Below, in pieces: positions 25,020-32,955 of a DNA stretch of 64,000 bases. Position 1 is the stretch's first letter; each line of letters opens with the position of its first letter. The notes beneath the pieces were generated by a model. The model was not told where the DNA came from, did no database searches, and saw only the letters and a program-made list of their open reading frames with translations. The position numbers and the translations under genes were made by a program. Source of the stretch: Aquimarina acroporae (lineage in GTDB: Bacteria > Bacteroidota > Bacteroidia > Flavobacteriales > Flavobacteriaceae); NCBI RefSeq assembly GCF_023195925.1, contig NZ_JALPRE010000012.1, forward strand, positions 1 to 64,000, given 5' to 3'.

Positions 25020-26420
25020 TTAATGGTATTTGTAATGGTCACCGAACCAATTTTTGAGTTTTATATTCATAATCTCAGTTGTAAAAGGTTTAGTGATATA
25101 ATCATCAAGCCCTTTCGCGATAAAACGTTCAGCATCTCCAGGTAGAGCATTTGATGTTAACGCGATAATAGGCGGTACTTTAGTGTAGCTTTTTCGAATT
25201 TCCTTACAAACTTGTACACCATCGATATCAGGAAGGTTAATATCCATAAGAATAAGATCGAATTGATCTTCTCCAAACATTTCGATAGCTTTTTTACCGT
25301 TTTTTGCAACTTCTACAGTGCATCCTAGAAATTTTAAAATTTGACTTGAAACCAAAATATTAGTTTCAGAATCTTCAACTAAAAGAATATGAAGGTCATA
25401 TTGAGGATTTTCAGATTGCGCAGAAGTGTTATTTGTTTTTACGGGTAGGGCAGTAGTAATTTTTGTTTTGAAAGTAAACCAAAAATTACTCCCTTTACCT
25501 AGTTCACTTTTAACCCCTAGTTCGCCATTCATAAGGTTCACCAGTTTTTTACTTATAGAAAGGCCTAATCCACTTCCTTCTCCCATAACAGGAGTGTCAT
25601 CATGTAGTTGAGTAAATCGATTAAAAAGAGCTTCTTGATCTTCTTTACTAATTCCCAAACCAGAGTCTACAACCTCAATTTTAATAACTAGGTCATCATT
25701 TTTTTGAGATTTCGCAGAAGCCTTTACAAGAATATTACCTTGATCAGTAAATTTAATAGCGTTGCCTATAAGGTTAGATATAATTTGCGTTAACCTGTTT
25801 CTATCAGCGATTATGTTTTCATGAAGGTCTTGAGAATATTCAGGAATAATTGTTATCTCTTTGGCTTTTGCTGTGGCGAGGAAAAGATCTACATTTTGCT
25901 GAATAAGTTCTTTTAGATTTATTGGCTTTTCTGATAATTTAAATTTACCAGCTTCAATCTTGGAAAGATCTAGGATCTGATTTAATATATCTAGTAGGTT
26001 ATGAGAAGACTGGTGAATGGTGCTTACGTATTCTTTCTGGAGATCATTCAACTCTGTGTTTTTAAAGAGAAGATCAATCATACCAATAACCCCTACCATA
26101 GGAGTTCTTATTTCATGGCTCATATTCGCCAGAAAATCTTGTTTGAATTTTGAAGCTTTAAGAATTTGAGCATTTTTTTCTTTGAGTTTATCAAGGTTTT
26201 TACCTCCAAACATTGCAAAAAGACCTAAGAAAATAGGTGCAGTATCTATTATATAATGTATCGGATAGTTTTTTTGAACAAAGAAAACAGACTCCCAGGA
26301 AAATTCTAGTCCAAGCTTAGAAATATCAAGACAAGTCGCCAAAATCGGAAACATAAAACCGAAGCACACTCCATATAGTGTGTATTTTGTAGTTTCTGTT
26401 TTTAGCCATGATGTTCCCAT
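25020..26420 (-). CDS. Hybrid sensor histidine kinase/receiver protein
   Basis: 466 residues. Two N-terminal hydrophobic segments (about 13-30 and 55-72) give a short membrane input with little extracytoplasmic sequence. The HisKA dimerisation domain has H-box NMSHEIRTPM (phospho-His near 100). The HATPase domain has NLIGNAIKFTD (N-box), DSGLGISKED and GEGSGLGLSISKKLV. A C-terminal receiver domain has DLILMDINLPDIDG as the phospho-acceptor and TSNALPGDAERF...KPF at the end. There is no output or phosphotransfer domain and no regulator next door, so it probably feeds a phosphorelay encoded elsewhere. No known stimulus. Confidence 0.9.
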   Translation of the reverse strand: MGTSWLKTETTKYTLYGVCFGFMFPILATCLDISKLGLEFSWESVFFVQKNYPIHYIIDTAPIFLGLFAMFGGKNLDKLKEKNAQILKASKFKQDFLANMSHEIRTPMVGVIGMIDLLFKNTELNDLQKEYVSTIHQSSHNLLDILNQILDLSKIEAGKFKLSEKPINLKELIQQNVDLFLATAKAKEITIIPEYSQDLHENIIADRNRLTQIISNLIGNAIKFTDQGNILVKASAKSQKNDDLVIKIEVVDSGLGISKEDQEALFNRFTQLHDDTPVMGEGSGLGLSISKKLVNLMNGELGVKSELGKGSNFWFTFKTKITTALPVKTNNTSAQSENPQYDLHILLVEDSETNILVSSQILKFLGCTVEVAKNGKKAIEMFGEDQFDLILMDINLPDIDGVQVCKEIRKSYTKVPPIIALTSNALPGDAERFIAKGLDDYITKPFTTEIMNIKLKNWFGDHYKYH

Positions 26421-26553
26421 ATCAAAAATGTTTGGTTTAGTTCAGATTTTCTGTTTACGGAGGTATGGGGGTAAAACTAGGGTTGTGAGGTTAAATATAA
26501 GTTTTTTCTAATTCTTTCGAAAAGTATTGCGAAATGTTGAGTTAGATAAACCA

Positions 26554-26592
26554 TAAAAAAATCCATGGCAGAATAATTCTGCCATAGATTTT
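26554..26592 (-). terminator. Intrinsic terminator of the 177-aa gene
   Basis: ATGGCAGAAT and ATTCTGCCAT (within 26566-26586) form a near-perfect palindrome, extended by AATC/GATT across mismatches. Reading leftward a seven-T run follows (A-run at 26555-26562 on the plus strand). Confidence 0.8.
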
Positions 26593-26621
26593 ACCTTACT
26601 TTTAATGATTGTGTAATATTC

Positions 26622-27155
26622 TTATCCTTTGAAAACGTACTTTTTGATTTTGTATCCCTCTATTTTTATTAAATATGTTTTTGGGTCCACTAGATACTGG
26701 ATGTAATCATCGATTTGTCCTTTGTCTAATAACCTTCCATCCATAGTATATAATGTATAGTTGAGTCCTTGAGGAACTTCAATAATATGTCTGAACGTTT
26801 TTTGATCTGTACTTTGCTGGCAAGTATTATCTGCCAGAAATCTATTGATAAATGTAATTCTTCCTTGCTCTTCTCCTTCAAGAGTTACGGTAGCACTTGA
26901 GTCGATATCAATAACTCCGTTTCCAGTAAGGTCACCTAAGATGATTAAACATGCATTTCTAATTTTAATACGCGCTCCATCTTCAATATGCAAGCTTTCG
27001 GTAATGAAAATTACACCTTCTTCAGTGTTTTCGTCTAATCCATTGATCACGGTATTTTCGGTAACCGACATCAATTTGTAGGAAATGTCAATTTTTGTAT
27101 TTGCAAATACAACGCTTGTTAAGAACAAGGCAATTAGGGGTAATAGTGTTTTCAT
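26622..27155 (-). CDS. Exported protein with a T9SS-like C-terminal strand
   Basis: 177 residues. Signal peptide MKTLLPLIALFLTSVVFA. The centre (IEDGARIKIRNACLIILGDLTGNGVIDIDSSATVTLEGEEQG) looks like a short right-handed beta-helix or repeat of beta-strands. The last 50 residues (YTLYTMDGRLLDKGQIDDYIQYLVDPKTYLIKIEGYKIKKYVFKG) resemble the type A sorting domain of the type IX secretion system, which typically ends in a strand such as YLVKI..G...KKFV. I infer a small secreted or surface-attached protein. Substrate and partners unknown. Confidence 0.6.
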   Translation of the reverse strand: MKTLLPLIALFLTSVVFANTKIDISYKLMSVTENTVINGLDENTEEGVIFITESLHIEDGARIKIRNACLIILGDLTGNGVIDIDSSATVTLEGEEQGRITFINRFLADNTCQQSTDQKTFRHIIEVPQGLNYTLYTMDGRLLDKGQIDDYIQYLVDPKTYLIKIEGYKIKKYVFKG

Positions 27156-27685
27156 AAAGTTTGGTTTTAGGGTTAAACCTCAATTCTTAATTTGTGAGTT
27201 TTTACTTACAAAAAATGGTTTTTTTTCGTTGTAAAACACAAAATCAACGACAATATACAATATTTTATGTTAAAAACACACTTTTATTATGCTTTATATC
27301 GATTTTAAGGTACGGTAGAATACATAAAAAATGTCTAAGCCCAGTGTTTGCAGTAGTTTTGATAAATGTTAAATTTTTGTTTTTTTTTAACATTTATATG
27401 CTTTAAGCTTCGTATTTCATTGATTTTTAGAAAAGTAATGTGTTTTAAAAGATTGAAGGTATTTCCTATGTAAAATTGTAGTGGATTTTCTTACAAAGTT
27501 AAATTTTTGAACTAATCTATTTGTAACTAGATCTTTATAGTTTGTCAATTCTTATTTTTTCGTTAAAAATTTGTTGTCAAACCTATCACAAGTTTCATTT
27601 TGTATAAATTACGCGCTCATATCACGTAACAAATTATCAATTTTTACGTCATATGTGAGATAACTAATCTTAATTTACTAATAGA
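27156..27685. other. 530-bp divergent intergenic region
   Basis: AT-rich and without a convincing gene; a 70-codon frame at 27194-27406 is Phe/Leu-rich noise. It should hold two divergent promoters. A weak inverted repeat TTTGTGAGT...ACTTACAAA sits at 27191-27212. I could not identify a perfect TAnnTTTG box with a matching TTG. Confidence 0.4.
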
Positions 27686-29761
27686 ATGAATATAAAAATG
27701 AAAAAAATGTATTTTTTGGCTGCAGTTGCTATTGCCTTTGCTAGTTGTAAAAACGAAGCAAAAAAGGAAAGCGATAGTGAAGTTGCTGAAGTAGAAAAAA
27801 TTCCAGGAATAGTTTTGGAAAATATGGATACCAGCGTTAGTCCAAAAGATGATTTTTACAATTACGTTAATGGTACTTGGATGAAGAATACTCAAATTCC
27901 TGATGATAGAACAAGTTGGGGAGGTTTTGGAGTACTTCGTAAAGCAACAGACCAAGATGTACTGGATATTTTAGCAAAAGCTAAAGAGAGTGGTAAATAT
28001 GGAGCAGAAACAGATCAAGCTAAGGCTTTGGCTATTTTTGATACCAAACTAGATACTACTGCAAGAAATGCTGCGGGTATTAAACCTCTACAACCAGCAT
28101 TAGATGATATTGCTTCTATCAAAAACTTAGAAGATTTACAAACGGTTTTGGCTAAAAACCCATCTGTGTCTTCTCCATTTATTGGTTTCGGGGTACAAGC
28201 AGATTTGAATAACAGTAAAATGAATGCCGTGTATCTGGGGCAAAATGGACTGGGTCTTCCGGATCGAGATTATTATTTAGACCAAGATGAAAAATCTAAA
28301 GAAATTCGCGAAGAATATAAAAAGCATATTGTAAGAATGTTACAAATGCTTGGTGATGCTGAAGCTGATGCTACTGCTGCTGCAGATAAAATATTAGCAC
28401 TTGAGACTCAATTGGCAGAACCTAGATTAGATAAAGTTGAAAGTAGAGATGTTCGTAACTACAACAACCCAAGAACTGTAGACGAAGCAGATGCTTTGTT
28501 ACCTTCAGTAGATTTGAAGAAAATGATTGTTGATTTGGGTATGACAAAGAAGTTTGATACTATTATGGTAGCTCATTTGCGTTATACTAAAGCGCTTAAT
28601 GGGATTTTGAAGAATACTCCTATCGAGGATTTAAAAACTTTGGTAAGATGGGATACGTTTAACAGTGCTACAGGTAGACTTACAACTGATATAGAAACGG
28701 CAAACTGGGAATTTTACAGTAAATACTTAAGAGGTCAAAAAGAACAACGTCCAGCAGATGAAAGAGCTTTAGCTACTGTTAACGGAACGGTAGGAGAAGC
28801 ATTAGGTCAATTGTATGTTGATGAGAAATTTCCGCCAGAAGCAAAAGCTAAAGCAGAAAAAATGATTGCTAACGTAATCGAAGCTTACAAAGAAAGAATC
28901 CAAAAATTAGATTGGATGAGTGAAGAAACTAAGCTTAAAGCGATTGAGAAACTTGATAAGTTTACGGTTAAAATCGGATATCCAGATAAGTGGGAAGATT
29001 ACTCAAAAATGGATGTGTCTGCAGATAAGACGTATTTTGAAAATATGGCAGCAGTTAGCAAATGGTCTCAGGATAAGAATTTTGAAGAAATAGGAGAGCC
29101 AGTTGATAAATCTGAATGGGGAATGTCTCCTCAAACGGTAAATGCATATTTCAACCCTCTTAATAATGAAATCGTTTTCCCAGCAGCTATCTTGCAACCT
29201 CCGTTTTACAATTACACGGCAGATGAAGCTGTAAACTACGGTGGTATTGGTGCTGTTATCGGTCATGAAATTTCTCATGCTTTTGACGATTCTGGTGCTC
29301 GTTTTGATGCAGATGGAAACGTTAAGAACTGGTGGACAGAAGAAGATCTAAAATCTTTCACAGAAAGAGGAAACGCTTTGGCTGAACAATACGACAATAT
29401 TGAAGTTTTAGATAGTGTTTTTGTAAACGGTAAATTTACACTTGGTGAAAATATTGGAGATTTAGGTGGGGTATTAGGAGCCTATGATGGATTACAGAAA
29501 TTCTTTGCAGAGAATGGTAAGCCAGAGAACATAGATGGTTTTACACCTGAACAACGTTTCTTTATGTCTTGGGCAACGGTTTGGAGAACTTTAGTTAGAG
29601 ATGATGCTTTAAGAACACAAATTAAAACAGATCCACACTCTCCTGGTAAGGTACGTGCTATACAGCCTTTATTAAATGTTGATGCTTTTTATGAAGCTTT
29701 CGATATTAAAGAAGGAGATAAAATGTATTTAGCTCCAGAGGAAAGAGTGAGAATTTGGTAA
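27686..29761 (+). CDS. pepO: M13-family metallopeptidase (neprilysin/PepO-like) lipoprotein
   Basis: 691 residues. MNIKMKKMYFLAAVAIAFASCKN is a lipoprotein signal with Cys near 21; the ATG at 27698 is an alternative start. An N-terminal M13 domain (DDFYNYVNGTWMKNTQIPDDRTSWG) is followed by the catalytic domain with the zinc motif HEISH at 527-531 in VIGHEISHAFDDSGARFD. The third ligand Glu is in ENIGDLGG, and a C-terminal TDPHSPGKVRAIQPLLN segment follows. M13 enzymes cleave peptides at hydrophobic residues and act outside the cytoplasm. It stands alone, with its own strong terminator. Confidence 0.92.
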   Translation: MNIKMKKMYFLAAVAIAFASCKNEAKKESDSEVAEVEKIPGIVLENMDTSVSPKDDFYNYVNGTWMKNTQIPDDRTSWGGFGVLRKATDQDVLDILAKAKESGKYGAETDQAKALAIFDTKLDTTARNAAGIKPLQPALDDIASIKNLEDLQTVLAKNPSVSSPFIGFGVQADLNNSKMNAVYLGQNGLGLPDRDYYLDQDEKSKEIREEYKKHIVRMLQMLGDAEADATAAADKILALETQLAEPRLDKVESRDVRNYNNPRTVDEADALLPSVDLKKMIVDLGMTKKFDTIMVAHLRYTKALNGILKNTPIEDLKTLVRWDTFNSATGRLTTDIETANWEFYSKYLRGQKEQRPADERALATVNGTVGEALGQLYVDEKFPPEAKAKAEKMIANVIEAYKERIQKLDWMSEETKLKAIEKLDKFTVKIGYPDKWEDYSKMDVSADKTYFENMAAVSKWSQDKNFEEIGEPVDKSEWGMSPQTVNAYFNPLNNEIVFPAAILQPPFYNYTADEAVNYGGIGAVIGHEISHAFDDSGARFDADGNVKNWWTEEDLKSFTERGNALAEQYDNIEVLDSVFVNGKFTLGENIGDLGGVLGAYDGLQKFFAENGKPENIDGFTPEQRFFMSWATVWRTLVRDDALRTQIKTDPHSPGKVRAIQPLLNVDAFYEAFDIKEGDKMYLAPEERVRIW

Positions 29762-29788
29762 TATTCCAAATACATAAACAACTTAAAG

Positions 29789-29812
29789 ACCCTGCTTTTG
29801 CAGGGTTTTTTT
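29789..29812 (+). terminator. Intrinsic terminator of the M13 peptidase gene
   Basis: ACCCTGC (29789-29795) and GCAGGGT (29800-29806) form a perfect stem with a TTTT loop, followed by a T7 run. Confidence 0.85.
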
Positions 29813-29814
29813 AT

Positions 29815-30459
29815 TTAGCTTTCTTTTATTTCATTCATCAAAAGAAAGGCACTATTTACAAACTCTTTTTCGAGAAATAGTGTAAAGTAATTCGATGTAG
29901 AAATAACTTCAAAAACTGGTATGCCCTCATATGCTAACAATTTAAAAATGTAAAAGTATAACCCAATAACTTTTGAATTGTCTTGAGGCAGGGCAATTGA
30001 AATTGAAGAAAGATTGTCTGTTACAGAAATACAACTTTCATCTTTAAAATGTTTCTCTACTGTGTCTTTTAGAGAAGAGGCAACTAGAATGTTACTTTCC
30101 TGAAAATTGCTGGAATATGTAAAATAGGCTTTCGCTTCGTTTTTTACGCTGTTTAAAAGATTTGTTTGACTGGTTAAGATTGTATTTGAGTTCAAAAAAG
30201 TATATTCTGTAATACCAGATCGTACCACAATATCACCAAGATTCCTAAGATTATCTATATGTTTAATTCTTTTTGGATGGTAACGTCTAAGTGCCATGAC
30301 AATTGAACCTGTCTTGACAGGTTTTCGCATTATTTTTTCTACCTGAGGTAACATATCTATCGCTAAAGAACTGAAATTGATAATATTCCTTGATAGAGCG
30401 TCTTCAAGAAAAGGTTGATGACGAAGAATATTATGTACGCAATCTGTAATTGTTTTCAT
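29815..30459 (-). CDS. ACT-domain protein divergent from aspartate kinase
   Basis: 214 residues, cytoplasmic. The N-terminal half (FLEDALSRNIINFSSLAIDMLPQVE...KTGSIVMALRRYHP) looks helical. The C-terminal 75 residues (SISIALPQDNSKVIGLYFYIFKLLAYEGIPVFEVISTSNYFTLFLEKEF) have the ACT layout, with the middle helix and the IPVFEVISTSNYFTLFL strand pair that in ACT domains binds small ligands such as amino acids. It lies head to head with aspartate kinase (135 bp between starts), which itself has C-terminal ACT domains. I infer an amino-acid-responsive partner or regulator of the aspartate pathway. It has no DNA-binding motif that I can see. Domain call moderate, role inferred. Confidence 0.65.
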   Translation of the reverse strand: MKTITDCVHNILRHQPFLEDALSRNIINFSSLAIDMLPQVEKIMRKPVKTGSIVMALRRYHPKRIKHIDNLRNLGDIVVRSGITEYTFLNSNTILTSQTNLLNSVKNEAKAYFTYSSNFQESNILVASSLKDTVEKHFKDESCISVTDNLSSISIALPQDNSKVIGLYFYIFKLLAYEGIPVFEVISTSNYFTLFLEKEFVNSAFLLMNEIKES

Positions 30460-30594
30460 TGTTATATATTTAACACTATGTACAAATTTATGTTTTTTCT
30501 TTTAAATAATTTATACTTAATAGCTATTTAATTAATTATGCATTGTTATTCAATTTGAAAAGAAGCTAAATACAAAATCTAGAAATTTAGAAGA

Positions 30595-31929
30595 ATGAAA
30601 GTTTTAAAGTTTGGAGGGACGTCAGTAGGATCGGTTGAGAATTTACATAAGGTAAAGGAAATTTTAATTTCGGATCAGGAAGATAAAATGGTGGTTTGTT
30701 CTGCAATGTCAGGAGTAACAGATCAATTGGTTAAAATTGTTGACAATGTAAAGTTCAATGATACTGAAGCAATTACTAGAAGTCTTCATTGGCTGGAAAA
30801 TAAGCATATTGAGGTTATCCATGAATTAGTAGAAGACGATGCGATAAGAAGTGTTCTTAAAGAAGGAGTTTCTTCTATGATTACAGATCTTTTTGAAATT
30901 GCAAATCAGGGATATTCAGATACCGTTTATTCAAGAATTGTAACCTATGGTGAAACTATTCTAACCTACATATTTTCTGGATTTTTAAATGCTATTGGAG
31001 TATCCAATGTTTTACTTGATGCCAAGGAATTTATGCATGTCGAATCTGTAGAAAACCCAAATATTCTGAAAGTTGGGAAAAAACTGAATAGAATTATAGA
31101 AAACTCTCCACAAGCATCACTATTTATTACTCAAGGTTTTGTGTGTAGGGATAAGGAAAATAACATAAGCCACCTAAAAAGAGGAGGTAGCGACTATACT
31201 GCTACCATAATAGGTGCGGCTATCAATGCCATAGAGGTACAAATTTGGACAGACATTGATGGGTTACATAACAACGATCCAAGATATGTAGAAGGTACGA
31301 AGCCTATTTCGCATCTTACATATAACGAAGCTGCAGAGCTAGCCTATTTTGGAGCGAAAATCTTGCACCCTCAAACGGTTTCACCTGTGGTTGATAAAGA
31401 TATTCCTGTATTACTTAAAAATACATTCGCGCCAGATGCGCCCGGAACAGTCATTTCTAACAAAACTTATAGAAAGGGATTAAAAGCTATCTCAGCAAAA
31501 GATGGTATTACAGCTATAAAGATTAAGTCTAATAGAATGTTGATGGCACATGGGTATTTGAGAAGAATATTTGAGGTATTCGATAACTATGAAACCTCAA
31601 TAGACATGATCACAACCTCTGAAATTGCAATATCATTAACAATTGATAATACCGAAAACTTAGATAAAATTGTAAAAGAAATCGAAAGTTATGCCGAGAT
31701 CACTGTAGATCAAAATCACAGTATAATCTGTATAGTAGGTGAATCTGTCATTAATGATAAAAATTCATATAAACTTTTTGAAATACTCAATTATATACCT
31801 GTAAGAATGGTATCATATGGAGGTAGTAATAATAACATATCTATTTTGGTAGATACCAAAGATAAAATACCAACACTTAGGTTTTTAAACGATAAACTAT
31901 TTCAAGTACCTAATGAAGTAGTTCTATAA
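30595..31929 (+). CDS. lysC: Aspartate kinase
   Basis: 444 residues, monofunctional aspartokinase. KFGGTSVG starts at residue 4. The amino-acid kinase fold continues through the TQGFVCRDKENNISHLKRGGSDYTATIIGAAI segment and the AELAYFGAKILHPQTV segment, and C-terminal ACT domains follow from about residue 300 (GITAIKIKSNRMLMAHGYLRRIFEVF). It phosphorylates aspartate, the first step to lysine, threonine, methionine and, through threonine, to the isoleucine operon at 50-57 kb. Feedback inhibition by end products through the ACT domains is a family property. It is a single-gene unit ending in a clear terminator; the divergent ACT-domain gene is its only close neighbour. Confidence 0.93.
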   Translation: MKVLKFGGTSVGSVENLHKVKEILISDQEDKMVVCSAMSGVTDQLVKIVDNVKFNDTEAITRSLHWLENKHIEVIHELVEDDAIRSVLKEGVSSMITDLFEIANQGYSDTVYSRIVTYGETILTYIFSGFLNAIGVSNVLLDAKEFMHVESVENPNILKVGKKLNRIIENSPQASLFITQGFVCRDKENNISHLKRGGSDYTATIIGAAINAIEVQIWTDIDGLHNNDPRYVEGTKPISHLTYNEAAELAYFGAKILHPQTVSPVVDKDIPVLLKNTFAPDAPGTVISNKTYRKGLKAISAKDGITAIKIKSNRMLMAHGYLRRIFEVFDNYETSIDMITTSEIAISLTIDNTENLDKIVKEIESYAEITVDQNHSIICIVGESVINDKNSYKLFEILNYIPVRMVSYGGSNNNISILVDTKDKIPTLRFLNDKLFQVPNEVVL

Positions 31930-31952
31930 TTGTTTGTTATGTAATCTCGATA

Positions 31953-32017
31953 AAAGTAGGGGACTTCTATTTCATGCGTAATATATTTATAGAAGTTATT
32001 ACCCTACTTTTTTTTAA
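31953..32017 (+). terminator. Intrinsic terminator of lysC
   Basis: AAAGTAGGG (31953-31961) pairs with CCCTACTTT (32002-32010), with an inner stem ACTTCTAT/ATAGAAGT (31963-31970 with 31989-31996), followed by a T-run. Confidence 0.8.
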
Positions 32018-32212
32018 ACTTTTGGTTACCAGTGTTAAATTTTGTGACAAATCTTAATTAACTAATATTTAACACCACAAAAATTTTTATGAGATTTTAA
32101 AATATGTACTTTCGGATCAAGTAAGGGAAATCCGTACATTTCGTATGTCCTGCACCACTGCCTAAAAAAATTATAATACTTATATAAATATTAAAGGAAA
32201 TAAATAACTCTA

Positions 32213-32953
32213 ATGATTAAAGAACTACTTTTCTTATCATTATTTTTATCTTCTTTACTAATGTTTGGCCAGTCGGCAAATGAGGTGAATAATAAACATT
32301 ATGCCTTATTTGACAACTATGTGGGAATAGAGAATATTGGTATTTCCAATGGTGTGATATTAGAGATAGAATATAAAAATATCTATGATGATCAGCATCA
32401 ATTTTTTAAGTCCTATGACTTTCTTTCGGGGTCAGTCAATTACAATGGGCAATCATATCCTGATCTAAAACTTCGCTACGATGTTTATCATGACGAAATT
32501 CTATTAAAACTTCCTGATAGTTATGGAGCAGTTATGCTTCAACTTCTGAAGGAGAAAGTCGATTATTTTTTCATAGATGGTCATAAATTTCTTCATATTA
32601 ATAATGAAAAAATTCTGAGTACAGGGGTGTCAGGGTATTTTGAGGTTCTGCTGCATAAAGGACTTTTAGATGTGTACAAAAAAAATGGCCTTGTAAAAAG
32701 AGATGTGATAGAAAATAGACGGGTTTTTTATCAGTTTTCAAATAAGAATTCATACATCCTTTTTTACGATAATATTTATCATAATATTGATGGTAAAAGT
32801 GATGTTGTTAAATTGTTTCCGGAGCAAAAGTCTGAAATAAAGGCGTTTTACGTCAAAAACAAGGCACTACGTAAACTAAAGCCGGACAAGTTTATTGAGT
32901 CACTTTTTTCTATGATTCACTCTCATCTTTCAAAAACTAATACCCAATCTTAA
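32213..32953 (+). CDS. Exported hypothetical protein of a TonB-receptor locus
   Basis: 246 residues with a signal peptide (MIKELLFLSLFLSSLLMFGQ). No membrane helix, zinc site or known motif. The body is strand-rich with many Tyr and Phe (LRYDVYHDEILLKLPDSYGAVMLQLL, VFYQFSNKNSYILFYDNIYHN) and a basic C-terminus (FYVKNKALRKLKPDKFIESLFSMIHSHL). Two bases separate it from the TonB receptor gene downstream, so both are probably on one mRNA. It may be a periplasmic or outer-membrane partner of the receptor. Function unknown. Confidence 0.75.
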   Translation: MIKELLFLSLFLSSLLMFGQSANEVNNKHYALFDNYVGIENIGISNGVILEIEYKNIYDDQHQFFKSYDFLSGSVNYNGQSYPDLKLRYDVYHDEILLKLPDSYGAVMLQLLKEKVDYFFIDGHKFLHINNEKILSTGVSGYFEVLLHKGLLDVYKKNGLVKRDVIENRRVFYQFSNKNSYILFYDNIYHNIDGKSDVVKLFPEQKSEIKAFYVKNKALRKLKPDKFIESLFSMIHSHLSKTNTQS

Positions 32954-32955
32954 TA

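Noticed and set aside
24870..25145. 91-codon plus-strand frame between the carboxypeptidase-domain gene and the hybrid kinase
   Set aside because: Its second half overlaps the receiver domain antisense, and its first half is the upstream region of the leftward gene.
27194..27406. 70-codon frame in the 530-bp divergent spacer
   Set aside because: Very Phe/Leu/Lys-rich, no signal peptide logic, no ribosome-binding context, and no neighbour it could join.
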